This document shows, piece by piece, positions 1-5,783 of a DNA stretch of 30,243 nt. The notes under the pieces are model-generated. The model ran no database searches. It had not been told where the DNA came from and saw nothing but the letters and a program-made list of their open reading frames with translations. Each line of letters starts with the position of its first letter. Positions within the stretch are counted from its first letter, which is position 1. Origin of the DNA: a virus; the IMG/VR virus record IMGVR_UViG_3300035698_012813, positions 1-30,243 of that record; one strand, given 5' to 3'. Both the position numbers and the translations under genes were made by a program.

Positions 1-8
1 GGGCACCA

Positions 9-275
9 ATGAAACAATCTAAATATCAATGGAAGAGTGACAAAACTCGTATGCTCCGGATGCTCCGCGCTTCGCTGGCCGTCAAGATTAAAATGGGATG
101 GAGTCGGGAGTCCGGCGCCGGCTTCATCGTTGCTGACATTGACGGCACCCATCTTTACAATGCCTCAAAAAGAATCTGGATCAATTTTGTATGGGACCAT
201 CATCAGGTTTTTTCTACTGCTGATCTCAACCTCAGAGAGACCGAGGAGCTGATCAAATACCTTGAAACTAATTAA
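9..275 (+). CDS. Hypothetical early phage protein, 88 aa
   Basis: I do not recognise this protein. It is basic in its first 40 residues (many Lys and Arg), followed by a stretch that looks like beta-strand and a C-terminal helix rich in Glu and Leu. The ATG lies only eight bases from the window edge and no Shine-Dalgarno sequence is visible in those bases, so the true start could lie upstream or at Met15 or Met18. It is the first of three small + strand genes ending at the terminator at 885-914. The stop is followed by a GC-rich hairpin at 280-297. It is judged real because it is in the strand and direction of its neighbours and fills the space; the function is unknown. Confidence 0.55.
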   Translation: MKQSKYQWKSDKTRMLRMLRASLAVKIKMGWSRESGAGFIVADIDGTHLYNASKRIWINFVWDHHQVFSTADLNLRETEELIKYLETN

Positions 276-279
276 CCCT

Positions 280-297
280 GGCCGGCGTGTTCCGGCC
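280..297 (+). terminator. Short GC hairpin after first gene, weak terminator candidate
   Basis: GGCCGG (280-285) pairs perfectly with CCGGCC (292-297) around a six-base loop, starting five bases after the stop codon. The following bases are T-rich but interrupted (TTGTACGTTCTTT), so it would be a poor intrinsic terminator and may only attenuate. Confidence 0.4.
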
Positions 298-311
298 TTG
301 TACGTTCTTTG

Positions 312-370
312 GGAGTGTGCCGGTCGGCGATAGTACAGCCTTTCAACGCCACTGGGGGCCGGCGCACTCC
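312..370 (+). other. Long intergenic stem-loop (possible structured leader RNA)
   Basis: GGAGTGTGCCGG (312-323) can pair over all 12 positions with CCGGCGCACTCC (359-370), with one G-U wobble. The 35-base interior holds a second short stem, GGCG (326-329) with CGCC (347-350). No T-tract follows. Instead an AGGAGG ribosome-binding site (386-391) and the start of the next gene come 15 and 28 bases later. The G-U pair is compatible with selection for RNA pairing rather than a DNA palindrome. Its role is unknown: leader structure, processing site or small RNA. Confidence 0.55.
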
Positions 371-397
371 AACCTTAACACAAACAGGAGGTAGTCA

Positions 398-631
398 ATG
401 AGAACACAGTACTCAATAATTAAGAGAGCATTAAAAGAGATCCTCGAATCAAAGGAACCTCTGCTTGAGACGGTCCTTTTATCGGGGAAGGCGAACGCAA
501 TTACTTCAATCGGTTATCGCATGGGCCTGAAGGTTTGGGTGCGCCAGTGCCTGATCTCGGATCCATATACAATGAAGGTTGAAAAAATTTGGAAGGTTGG
601 AATTAAATCTCTTCCGGATAAAAGGAGATGA
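398..631 (+). CDS. Hypothetical early protein, 77 aa
   Basis: This is a small basic protein with no family I recognise. The start is well supported: AGGAGG at 386-391 lies six bases before the ATG. The N-terminal half is predicted helical (residues about 5-30) and the C-terminus is Lys/Arg-rich, which would fit nucleic-acid binding, but no known motif is visible. It is preceded by the long stem-loop at 312-370 and followed by the next gene after one base, so the two are probably cotranscribed and translationally coupled. Confidence 0.65.
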   Translation: MRTQYSIIKRALKEILESKEPLLETVLLSGKANAITSIGYRMGLKVWVRQCLISDPYTMKVEKIWKVGIKSLPDKRR

Positions 632-632
632 C

Positions 633-860
633 ATGGATATCAAAAAACATGACTGCATTAAGAACTTTCTCACTGACGATATGGGTATATCTGGCACACA
701 GGTTGTAGTCAAAGGCCACTGTGAAATCTGCTGTTACCGGATGACAATTCTCTACCGGTACATGGGCACCTATGACCGTGACACACTGAAGAAACTGGAC
801 CCCAAGCCTGGGGCCGGCAGCTCCAAGCGCAAGGGAACCAAGGCGCTCGAGATCTCCTAA
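633..860 (+). CDS. Hypothetical early protein with Cys/His cluster, 75 aa
   Basis: The start at 633 is chosen over an in-frame upstream start at 579 because AAAGGAG (621-627) is placed correctly for it and the previous gene stops at 631. Residues about 28-33 contain a His-Cys-x-x-Cys-Cys cluster that could bind zinc, though a full four-ligand site is not evident. The C-terminal 25 residues are rich in Lys, Pro, Gly and Ser and probably disordered. No family is recognised. The stop is followed within seven bases by an operator-like sequence and within 25 bases by a strong terminator, making it the last gene of the first transcription unit. Confidence 0.65.
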   Translation: MDIKKHDCIKNFLTDDMGISGTQVVVKGHCEICCYRMTILYRYMGTYDRDTLKKLDPKPGAGSSKRKGTKALEIS

Positions 861-866
861 GCCTAA

Positions 867-881
867 GACATATCTGTCACA
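867..881 (+). promoter_or_regulatory. Operator-like site A
   Basis: GACATATCTGTCACA here matches GACATATCTATCACA at 961-975 in 14 of 15 positions, and a third diverged copy lies at 933-947. The core GACA-TATC-TGTC is a partial inverted repeat, as expected for a dimeric helix-turn-helix repressor. It sits between the stop of the upstream gene and its terminator, so it is not itself on a recognisable promoter. Confidence 0.55.
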
Positions 882-884
882 ATG

Positions 885-914
885 GGGGAGGCCAGCCGGT
901 CTCCCCTTTTTTTT
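885..914 (+). terminator. Strong rho-independent terminator
   Basis: GGGGAGGCC (885-893) pairs with GGTCTCCCC (898-906) through nine pairs including one G-U, closing a four-base loop, and is followed directly by eight T residues (907-914). This is the clearest intrinsic terminator in the window and separates the first small-gene unit from the regulator promoter. Confidence 0.93.
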
Positions 915-932
915 ACGTACCCCACGTTTAGT

Positions 933-988
933 GTCTAATCTGACACAAAAAATAATACTTGACATATCTATCACACCTTTGATATGAA
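933..988 (+). promoter_or_regulatory. Promoter with two operator-like sites; predicted leaderless start
   Basis: A consensus -35 TTGACA (959-964) is followed after 18 bases by a -10-like TATGAA (983-988). Site C (GACATATCTATCACA, 961-975) overlaps the -35. Site B (933-947; inverted repeat GTGTC at 931-935 with GACAC at 942-946) lies just upstream. Transcription from this -10 would begin about 7-8 bases later, at the ATG at 996. No Shine-Dalgarno sequence precedes either candidate ATG (984 or 996). Together this suggests a leaderless message under repressor control, as known for lambda cI from PRM. Confidence 0.65.
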
Positions 989-995
989 TATCTCC

Positions 996-1250
996 ATGCC
1001 CTACCAAAATCAAATCAAAGTTAGGCTCAGGGAGATTGGTCGTAACCAAGAATGGTTGGCCAGAAAGACAGGAATCCGGCGCGACTATCTAAGTAAAATC
1101 ATCAACGGACATTTCAAACCTAATGTCTATGATGCGCTCACTATTTCCACAGCTTTAGATTCATCGAACGAATTCCTCTTCTCTCCTAAAGGGCCACCGG
1201 AGGAAACCAATGAACGGAACAGCCAGCAAGACCCAAGAATTCCATCCTAG
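996..1250 (+). CDS. Small helix-turn-helix regulator (XRE/Cro-C1 type), 84 aa
   Basis: Residues about 7-60 look like a compact Cro/C1-type DNA-binding domain. The segment with Gln18, Trp20-Leu21-Ala22 and Gly26-Ile27 followed by Asp30-Tyr31-Leu32-Ser33-Lys34-Ile35 fits the helix 2-turn-helix 3 pattern, and Asn37-Gly38 and Pro42 are typical of the loop after it. The tail (residues 64-84) is polar and probably disordered. The start is placed at 996 because the promoter at 959-988 would begin transcription there. An upstream ATG at 984 lies inside the -10 and would not be transcribed. It overlaps the next gene by 41 bases. By context it probably binds the three operator-like repeats at 867-975 and regulates itself. 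Whether it is a Cro-like lytic regulator or a repressor cannot be told, and no integrase is present. Confidence 0.85.
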   Translation: MPYQNQIKVRLREIGRNQEWLARKTGIRRDYLSKIINGHFKPNVYDALTISTALDSSNEFLFSPKGPPEETNERNSQQDPRIPS

Positions 1251-1536
1251 AGCAGAGAGGATAGATCCTCCTGTTGAGGAGATCAAGACAGATGATGTCT
1301 ACGTCGTACTCCATGAGATCAACACCCTGGCCGGCCAGCTCTTCGAGATGCAGCTCCAGATCAATGAGAAGATGATCAACTCTCCCGCCGCTACCGGTGA
1401 GAAGAGGGGCACCTGTGAAGAAGGCAGGGACACCACTCCTCGGCACCTGCCGGCCTTTGTGAAGCTCGGACGAGAGGCCATTTCCAAACTAGGTCTCATT
1501 CAGAAACTCCAGGCACATCTCAACAACCACATATAA
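1210..1536 (+). CDS. Hypothetical protein, 108 aa
   Basis: I recognise no family. The start is supported by GGAGG (1199-1203) six bases before the ATG, and the gene overlaps the regulator gene by 41 bases, so the pair is likely cotranscribed. Residues about 28-60 form a likely amphipathic helix or coiled coil (hydrophobic residues at regular spacing, rich in Glu, Gln, Leu and Ile). Residues about 85-108 look like a second helix. The middle is Gly/Thr/Arg-rich and probably a linker. It might be a small partner of the regulator or of the lysine-rich protein that follows; this is only inference from position. Confidence 0.6.
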   Translation: MNGTASKTQEFHPRAERIDPPVEEIKTDDVYVVLHEINTLAGQLFEMQLQINEKMINSPAATGEKRGTCEEGRDTTPRHLPAFVKLGREAISKLGLIQKLQAHLNNHI

Positions 1537-1547
1537 AACCGCACATC

Positions 1548-1621
1548 AAGCGCCGGTGGACCGACACGCTTGGGCTGCGCCACATCCCCCTCAGTCCGAC
1601 ACGCTCGGCCACCTGGCGCTT
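1548..1621 (+). other. Intergenic stem-loop with internal direct repeats
   Basis: AAGCGCCGGTGG (1548-1559) pairs with CCACC-T-GGCGCTT (1609-1621) with a single bulged T, and the stem continues as CCGA (1561-1564) with TCGG (1605-1608). Inside, CCGACACGCT occurs twice (1561-1570 and 1596-1605) as a direct repeat. No T-tract follows. An AGGAGG site (1636-1641) and the start of the lysine-rich gene come next. As at 312-370, a long structure sits just upstream of a ribosome-binding site. Function unknown. Confidence 0.6.
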
Positions 1622-1646
1622 ATAACTATGACCATAGGAGGTATTA

Positions 1647-2486
1647 ATGGCCAACAAGAAACCGGTTAAGAAGCCGGCAAAGAAAACAGCGAAGAAACCT
1701 ATCAAGAAAGCAGCTCCAATAACTGTAGAGAAAGAGACGGTCGGGCAGCCGATCGAAGAGTCTTTCCTCCAGGAGGAGCAGCCAAAGATGAAACAGCCCA
1801 ACCTCTATGGTGCTGCCGATCAGATCCTCAACACACTGGAGACAGGACTCACCGACTGGAGGGACACACTCAAGAAACTTATGAACAGGAAAGAGAAAGT
1901 GGAGGACCTGATTGAAGAGGCAGAGAAGATGATCGATGAATACTCTACGTCCGTGAACAACCAGGTTCAGTTGGCCCCGAAGTTAGGGGACCCTGCTCCT
2001 CCGAAGAAGAAAACTCCGGAACAAGTTGGAGAGGAATTCCTTGACAAACTGGATCCCAAACCTCAAGGGAAGAAACCGGCAGCCAAGTCAAAGAAGAAGG
2101 GCCTGGATCCTGCAGGAGATCCCATCAAAGGGACAGCCGGCAAAGGGATCAAAGAGTTCCGGACTCCCCAACTGCTGGCCACACTGGACAAGGTATGTAA
2201 AGTTGGGATGCTCCTGCAGCCTGACTTCCTGGAGGCCAGGTATGTGATCAAAGAGATCATCGGGCCCAAGGATACAGTCGTCTCTTCCATCACCATGGCA
2301 CTTGTCGATTGTCCTCCATGCTTTACGCTGCTGCTGACTACTCCGGATCCGACTGCAGAGCAGAAAGAAATGTATGTGCACAACCTGATCATGGTAGATG
2401 AAAGGATCCAAAGTATATTCATTGATAACAATGAAGGATTTGATATCTGGAGCCACAGCAACGACGAGGGATCGGATCCATACTGA
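1647..2486 (+). CDS. Lysine-rich (histone H1-like tail) protein of the recombination operon, 279 aa
   Basis: The first 25 residues are almost only Lys, Pro and Ala, like a histone H1 or bacterial HU-extension tail, which suggests nucleic-acid binding. Residues about 55-110 form a helical, acidic region. A second Lys/Pro-rich linker covers about 115-160, and the C-terminal 110 residues look like a folded alpha/beta domain that I cannot name. The protein ends in an acidic stretch followed by Ser-Asp-Pro-Tyr, the same type of tail as the SSB of this phage. AGGAGG at 1636-1641 supports the start. The stop overlaps the start of the RecT-like gene (TGATG), so the two are translationally coupled. 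By context it probably acts with the annealing protein, exonuclease and SSB on DNA; the function itself is not established. Confidence 0.75.
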   Translation: MANKKPVKKPAKKTAKKPIKKAAPITVEKETVGQPIEESFLQEEQPKMKQPNLYGAADQILNTLETGLTDWRDTLKKLMNRKEKVEDLIEEAEKMIDEYSTSVNNQVQLAPKLGDPAPPKKKTPEQVGEEFLDKLDPKPQGKKPAAKSKKKGLDPAGDPIKGTAGKGIKEFRTPQLLATLDKVCKVGMLLQPDFLEARYVIKEIIGPKDTVVSSITMALVDCPPCFTLLLTTPDPTAEQKEMYVHNLIMVDERIQSIFIDNNEGFDIWSHSNDEGSDPY

Positions 2487-3739
2487 TGGCAGCCACAAAG
2501 AAACCGGCAGCCAAGAACAGTAAGCAGACTACTTCTGCCGGCAGCTCCGGCCGACCTCAGAAGGACGCCCTTGCCAAGACAGTATCTCAACCACTGCAGG
2601 CCTTTCAGGTTGAGTCCATAGTTAAAAACACACAGGATCTCGCCATCATGGGTAAATACATGAGCGAGTCCGGCTTCTTCCCCAAGTTATCTACTGCTGC
2701 CAAGGCATGTATGGTCATCGAGAAAGGAAGGGAGCTCGGGATCCTACCTATCAGCGCCGGCCAGGTCATTCACCCCATCCCCACACAGGACGGTATCAAG
2801 CTGGCAATCGAAGCCAAGCTCTATGGCGCCATCGGCATGAACGCTGGTGTCCGGTGGAATGTTGTGAAAAAGGATGCGACCGGCTGCACACTGAAATTCC
2901 ATTCGATCGTGGACCCGACGATCCCACCTCACACTGAATCATTCACCATTGAGGATGCTGCTCGAGCTAAGTTGGCCACCAAGAGTAATTGGGTGGGGTA
3001 TCCCGAAGAGATGTGTTATAACCGGTGCCTACTTAAGGGGATGAGAGTCTTTGATCCAAGGATCTGCATGGGCCTCTATTCTGTTGAAGAAGTCAGGGAT
3101 TTTGTGAAGATGGATGATGGAGATGGAGGAGAAGTCTATGTTGTTCCGGAAGATTCCCTTGCTGAAGAAACAGCTCCTCATGAAACAGCAGCAGAGAAAC
3201 GTGGCGAGGGACCGTCCATCGATCCGCTTGTTGAAGATTTCAGTGTCATTCCCGAAGGAACTACTCAGGATCCCGACAAAGCAGAGGACCTCGGGCTTGG
3301 CCAGGCCACCGAACGCCGGCAGCAAGCAGCGATCGATCCGGATCCTCCCGATGAGGGATTCATGCCCTTCGATGATGAACCTACCACCGAAGAGCTGAGG
3401 CCTGGAACCAGGGACCTGGCGCCGGCGACTCCAACGGATCCACAGATCCTCATCTACAAAGGGATGATCATGGATTGGATGCAAGTCCAAGGATTCGCTC
3501 ATCTCTATCCTCAGTTCAAAGAGTGGCTTGCCGTCTTCCAAACATCTCGAACCCCCATGAAGAGCTTCGTTGCTCGGAATCAGTTTGGCCACTGGAGCTT
3601 AGAGTCAGGATCCAAAGAAGATCTTAAGATCCTGGCCGATAACCTCAAGTGGACGATGGACCAATTCATTGACTACTGCTTTACTGTGCTCAAGCTCGAA
3701 AGGGTAGGCTGCCACACTCCTCCAGAACCTCAGGAATAA
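2486..3739 (+). CDS. RecT-like single-strand annealing protein with long C-terminal extension, 417 aa
   Basis: The conserved core (residues about 45-207) has the pattern I know from phage RecT-like annealing proteins. It shows Glu61-Ser-Gly-Phe-Phe-Pro, then Gly81-Arg-Glu-Leu-Gly, a Ser-Phe-Thr-Ile-Glu-Asp-Ala segment (152-158), Asn168-Trp169, Tyr172-Pro173, Arg180 and an Arg-x-Phe-Asp-Pro region before Tyr198. Such proteins coat single-stranded DNA and pair complementary strands, usually with a 5'-3' exonuclease, which is the next gene. The N-terminus is Lys/Ala-rich, like that of the upstream protein. Residues about 208-417 are unusual: an acidic, Pro-rich, probably disordered linker (about 208-315), then a helical domain of about 95 residues that I do not recognise. 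The usual family members are often shorter. The role is confident at family level; the extension is unexplained. Confidence 0.82.
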   Translation: MAATKKPAAKNSKQTTSAGSSGRPQKDALAKTVSQPLQAFQVESIVKNTQDLAIMGKYMSESGFFPKLSTAAKACMVIEKGRELGILPISAGQVIHPIPTQDGIKLAIEAKLYGAIGMNAGVRWNVVKKDATGCTLKFHSIVDPTIPPHTESFTIEDAARAKLATKSNWVGYPEEMCYNRCLLKGMRVFDPRICMGLYSVEEVRDFVKMDDGDGGEVYVVPEDSLAEETAPHETAAEKRGEGPSIDPLVEDFSVIPEGTTQDPDKAEDLGLGQATERRQQAAIDPDPPDEGFMPFDDEPTTEELRPGTRDLAPATPTDPQILIYKGMIMDWMQVQGFAHLYPQFKEWLAVFQTSRTPMKSFVARNQFGHWSLESGSKEDLKILADNLKWTMDQFIDYCFTVLKLERVGCHTPPEPQE

Positions 3740-3741
3740 TT

Positions 3742-4422
3742 ATGCCAAAGAGGATCCACGATAAGCACAGAGTCTATCATCAATACAGAAACGCTGCCGG
3801 TCAGCAGGTACCCAGTGTTACCACCATCACAGGGATGCAGCTCGGAGGCTGGAAGGCAGACAACCTAAAGAGATGGGCCAATCGTATGGGCCTCCAAGGG
3901 ATCGACACTGAGAAGTACACCGATGATAAAGCAAAGATCGGAACGCTGGCTCATGCCTACTGCACCGACTATCTACTCAGAAGGAAAACACTTGAAGATG
4001 ATTACTCCAAGTCTCAGATCGATGAGGCGCGGAGATCCTTCAGGGGATTCCTTAAGTGGACCAGACTCCACAAGGTTGAGCCTCTACTTATCGAGCAGCG
4101 CCTGGTATCTGAGCAGCTCCAGTATGGTGGGTGTGCTGACATCTATGCGCGAGTAGATGGCGTCTTCGAACTCGATGATCTCAAAACAGGATCCGGAGTC
4201 TACATCGACATGATTCCACAGGTGGCTGCTTATGCTCACCTACTGGAAGAACACGGCCACCCTGTCGATCGCATCCGGATCATAAACATTCCGAGATCCG
4301 AAGATGAATCCTTCACCGATCCGGAAGTCACCTCAATGATCGAGCTCGGCTGGAAATTATTCCAACGTGCACGATACAATCACCAAGACTACCTAGATCT
4401 CAACAGAAAATGGAGAGGATAA
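3742..4422 (+). CDS. PD-(D/E)XK exonuclease (RecB/Cas4-like), 226 aa
   Basis: This is likely the 5'-3' exonuclease partner of the annealing protein. Motifs seen are Gly67-Thr-Leu-Ala-His71 in a helix, Gly129-Gly130-Cys-Ala-Asp133, then Asp146-Leu-Lys148-Thr-Gly150, and Gln160-Val-Ala-Ala-Tyr164. They fit the His, Asp, Asp-x-Lys and Gln/Tyr positions of RecB-like phage nucleases. The family digests double-stranded ends to give 3' single strands for annealing. It starts two bases after the RecT-like stop, with AGGA upstream, and is followed immediately by SSB, giving the common annealase-exonuclease-SSB cassette. Length is normal for the phage form. No helicase domain is attached. Confidence 0.85.
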   Translation: MPKRIHDKHRVYHQYRNAAGQQVPSVTTITGMQLGGWKADNLKRWANRMGLQGIDTEKYTDDKAKIGTLAHAYCTDYLLRRKTLEDDYSKSQIDEARRSFRGFLKWTRLHKVEPLLIEQRLVSEQLQYGGCADIYARVDGVFELDDLKTGSGVYIDMIPQVAAYAHLLEEHGHPVDRIRIINIPRSEDESFTDPEVTSMIELGWKLFQRARYNHQDYLDLNRKWRG

Positions 4423-4423
4423 T

Positions 4424-4819
4424 ATGGCTGACTCAAACTCACTAAACGAATTCACCTTAATCGGATTCGTTGGCAAGGATCCTGAACTCATTCAATGCAA
4501 GGATCCTGGAAGAAAATTCTGCTCAATAGATCTCGCCACTCAAGAACGATACAAAGGAAGAGAGGAGCCCAAAGTCACCTGGCATACCTGCCAAGTATGG
4601 GGGATTAAGATGGGACCCTGGGCTGCCGGTGCCGTAAAGAAAGGGATGCAGATCTGCGTCAAAGGAAAACTCTCTTCTCGTATACTTGACATCGATGGAA
4701 AAAAATTTAAACTTGTGGACCTGAAGGTAGAAGAATTCATTGTCCTCCGTCAAAAGAAAACTGCTGATCCCCAACCTCCTGCTCCTCCTGCTCCTGTAGA
4801 ACAAAAGGATCCGTACTAA
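4424..4819 (+). CDS. ssb: Single-stranded DNA-binding protein, 131 aa
   Basis: Residues about 7-108 form an OB-fold SSB domain: Phe-Thr-Leu-Ile-Gly-Phe-Val-Gly-Lys-Asp-Pro-Glu near the N-terminus, an aromatic Trp-His-x-x-x-Trp segment around residues 52-59, and Gly-x-x-Ile-x-Val-Lys-Gly-Lys-Leu around 73-82. A short Pro/Ala-rich linker leads to an acidic C-terminus ending Lys-Asp-Pro-Tyr. Cellular SSBs end in acidic residues plus Pro-Phe, the docking peptide for partner proteins; here Phe is replaced by Tyr. Three other proteins of this region end in Asp/Glu-Pro-Tyr as well. GAGAGGA precedes the start by a few bases, and the gene is the last of the recombination unit before the terminator at 4826-4919. 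Confidence 0.92.
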   Translation: MADSNSLNEFTLIGFVGKDPELIQCKDPGRKFCSIDLATQERYKGREEPKVTWHTCQVWGIKMGPWAAGAVKKGMQICVKGKLSSRILDIDGKKFKLVDLKVEEFIVLRQKKTADPQPPAPPAPVEQKDPY

Positions 4820-4825
4820 AATTAT

Positions 4826-4919
4826 GAGGGGAGCCGACCTGGACCTCCTTAGATCGCCTGGTGTCGCGCCAAGCTGTCCGTTTTCCGGACTATCCTGCCA
4901 GGGAGTGCTCCCCTCTTTT
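4826..4919 (+). terminator. Structured terminator-like element after SSB
   Basis: GAGGGGAGC (4826-4834) pairs perfectly with GCTCCCCTC (4907-4915), and TTTT follows directly. The 72-base interior can fold further: CCTGG (4857-4861) with CCAGG (4898-4902), and GTCCG (4876-4880) with CGGAC (4886-4890). An ordinary terminator has a small loop, so this may be a structured RNA whose closing stem doubles as the terminator. It ends the SSB unit, just before the next promoter. Confidence 0.65.
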
Positions 4920-4939
4920 CTCAGAACCAAGAAGGAAGA

Positions 4940-4948
4940 TGGTATAAT
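4940..4948 (+). promoter_or_regulatory. Extended -10 promoter for the replication operon
   Basis: TGGTATAAT fits the extended -10 consensus TGnTATAAT exactly. No good -35 is visible 17 bases upstream, as is usual for extended -10 promoters. Transcription would start near 4955, leaving a leader of about a dozen bases that contains the GGGGGAGG ribosome-binding site of the initiator gene at 4968. Confidence 0.65.
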
Positions 4949-4967
4949 GAAGAGGGGGAGGTAGCAG

Positions 4968-5783
4968 ATGCCAGAGTGGAGAAAGCTGTATAAAAACATC
5001 TCAGATTCAAAGAGATTGGGCGCGCTCAAGTCCGATACATCTCGACTCTTATACTCCTGGCTTATGCCGTGGACCGATTGCGAAGGCCGGTGCACAGCAG
5101 ATCCGGATCTATTAAAGGGAAAAATTTTCCCGAAAGTAAAATCAATTCGAGTGGCAGATATTCAAAGAGCTCTCAATGAGCTGCATAATTCTGACTTGAT
5201 CCAAGTGTATGCAGCCGATGGAGAATTCTACCTTCAATATCAACAACCACAATTCGATGAACACCAGAAAATCCAGAAGAAAGAGGACGGCACACCTAAG
5301 AAAGAGGCCCAAAGTAAGATTCCAATGCCAACACCCCGAGACTCTGGAGTTACTCCGGAGTCCTCTGTAGTAGATCCTCTTAGATTAGATAAGATAAGAT
5401 TAGATAAGATAAGAGAAGAGGAGAGTTCTCCGATAGTCGAAGAACCTCCACTTCCCTCTCTCACTGATATTCAACAAGTGTGGAATATATTTGCAAAGAA
5501 GTATGAACTTAAAATTCTCATATCAATTAACAAGGGATCCGAAAGAGAGAAACATCTTAAGGCTAGGTTACTTGAGAGTGCATTTAATTTTCAGAAGATC
5601 GTAGACTCTGCTGCCAAGCAGGACTTCTTCTTTGGGAAGAACGAAAGGAACTGGAAACTTACATTCGATTGGATCATAAAGAATCCAGGAAACTATGTGA
5701 AGATCCTAGAGGAAAACTATATCAACGAAGATCAGAAGAAAAGAGAATTTATAATGGAGGGTGAGAACAATGAACCGTACTGA
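4968..5783 (+). CDS. Replication initiator / replisome organizer-like protein, 271 aa
   Basis: Residues about 1-95 look like the winged-helix N-terminal domain of phage replication initiators (lambda O or replisome-organizer type). They include a Leu/Tyr-Ser-Trp-Leu-Met helix, a Cys-Glu-Gly-Arg turn, and a helix followed by a beta-wing ending in Tyr-Leu-Gln-Tyr. The family binds origin repeats and recruits a helicase or its loader, and the origin often lies inside the gene. The middle (about 100-165) is a polar linker encoded by repeats at 5340-5413. Residues about 165-271 form a helical C-terminal domain with the Trp/Phe-rich pattern typical of these proteins. It ends Asn-Glu-Pro-Tyr and overlaps the next gene by 14 bases. 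GGGGGAGG supports the start. Confidence 0.78.
   Translation: MPEWRKLYKNISDSKRLGALKSDTSRLLYSWLMPWTDCEGRCTADPDLLKGKIFPKVKSIRVADIQRALNELHNSDLIQVYAADGEFYLQYQQPQFDEHQKIQKKEDGTPKKEAQSKIPMPTPRDSGVTPESSVVDPLRLDKIRLDKIREEESSPIVEEPPLPSLTDIQQVWNIFAKKYELKILISINKGSEREKHLKARLLESAFNFQKIVDSAAKQDFFFGKNERNWKLTFDWIIKNPGNYVKILEENYINEDQKKREFIMEGENNEPY
5340..5413 (+). repeat. Iteron-like tandem repeat and inverted repeat; candidate replication origin
   Basis: ATTAGATAAGATAAG occurs twice in perfect tandem (5384-5398, 5399-5413) and is followed by a purine-rich tract. Just upstream, GACTCTGGAGT (5340-5350) and ACTCCGGAGTC (5352-5362) form an inverted repeat with one mismatch. All lie in the linker-coding part of the initiator gene, where lambda-like phages place their origin iterons. 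The repeats encode repeated Arg-Leu-Asp-Lys-Ile units, so a purely protein-level cause is not excluded. Confidence 0.6.

Noticed and set aside
276-397. tRNA-like gene in the structured intergenic region
   Set aside because: No cloverleaf with T-arm and anticodon arm could be drawn; only the long stem with a short inner stem.
603-1049. 148-aa open frame on - strand
   Set aside because: Crosses a strong terminator, the operators and a promoter on the other strand, and lies opposite two supported genes.
4523-5095. 190-aa open frame on - strand
   Set aside because: Opposes SSB and the initiator and would cover the structured terminator and promoter; no start signal.
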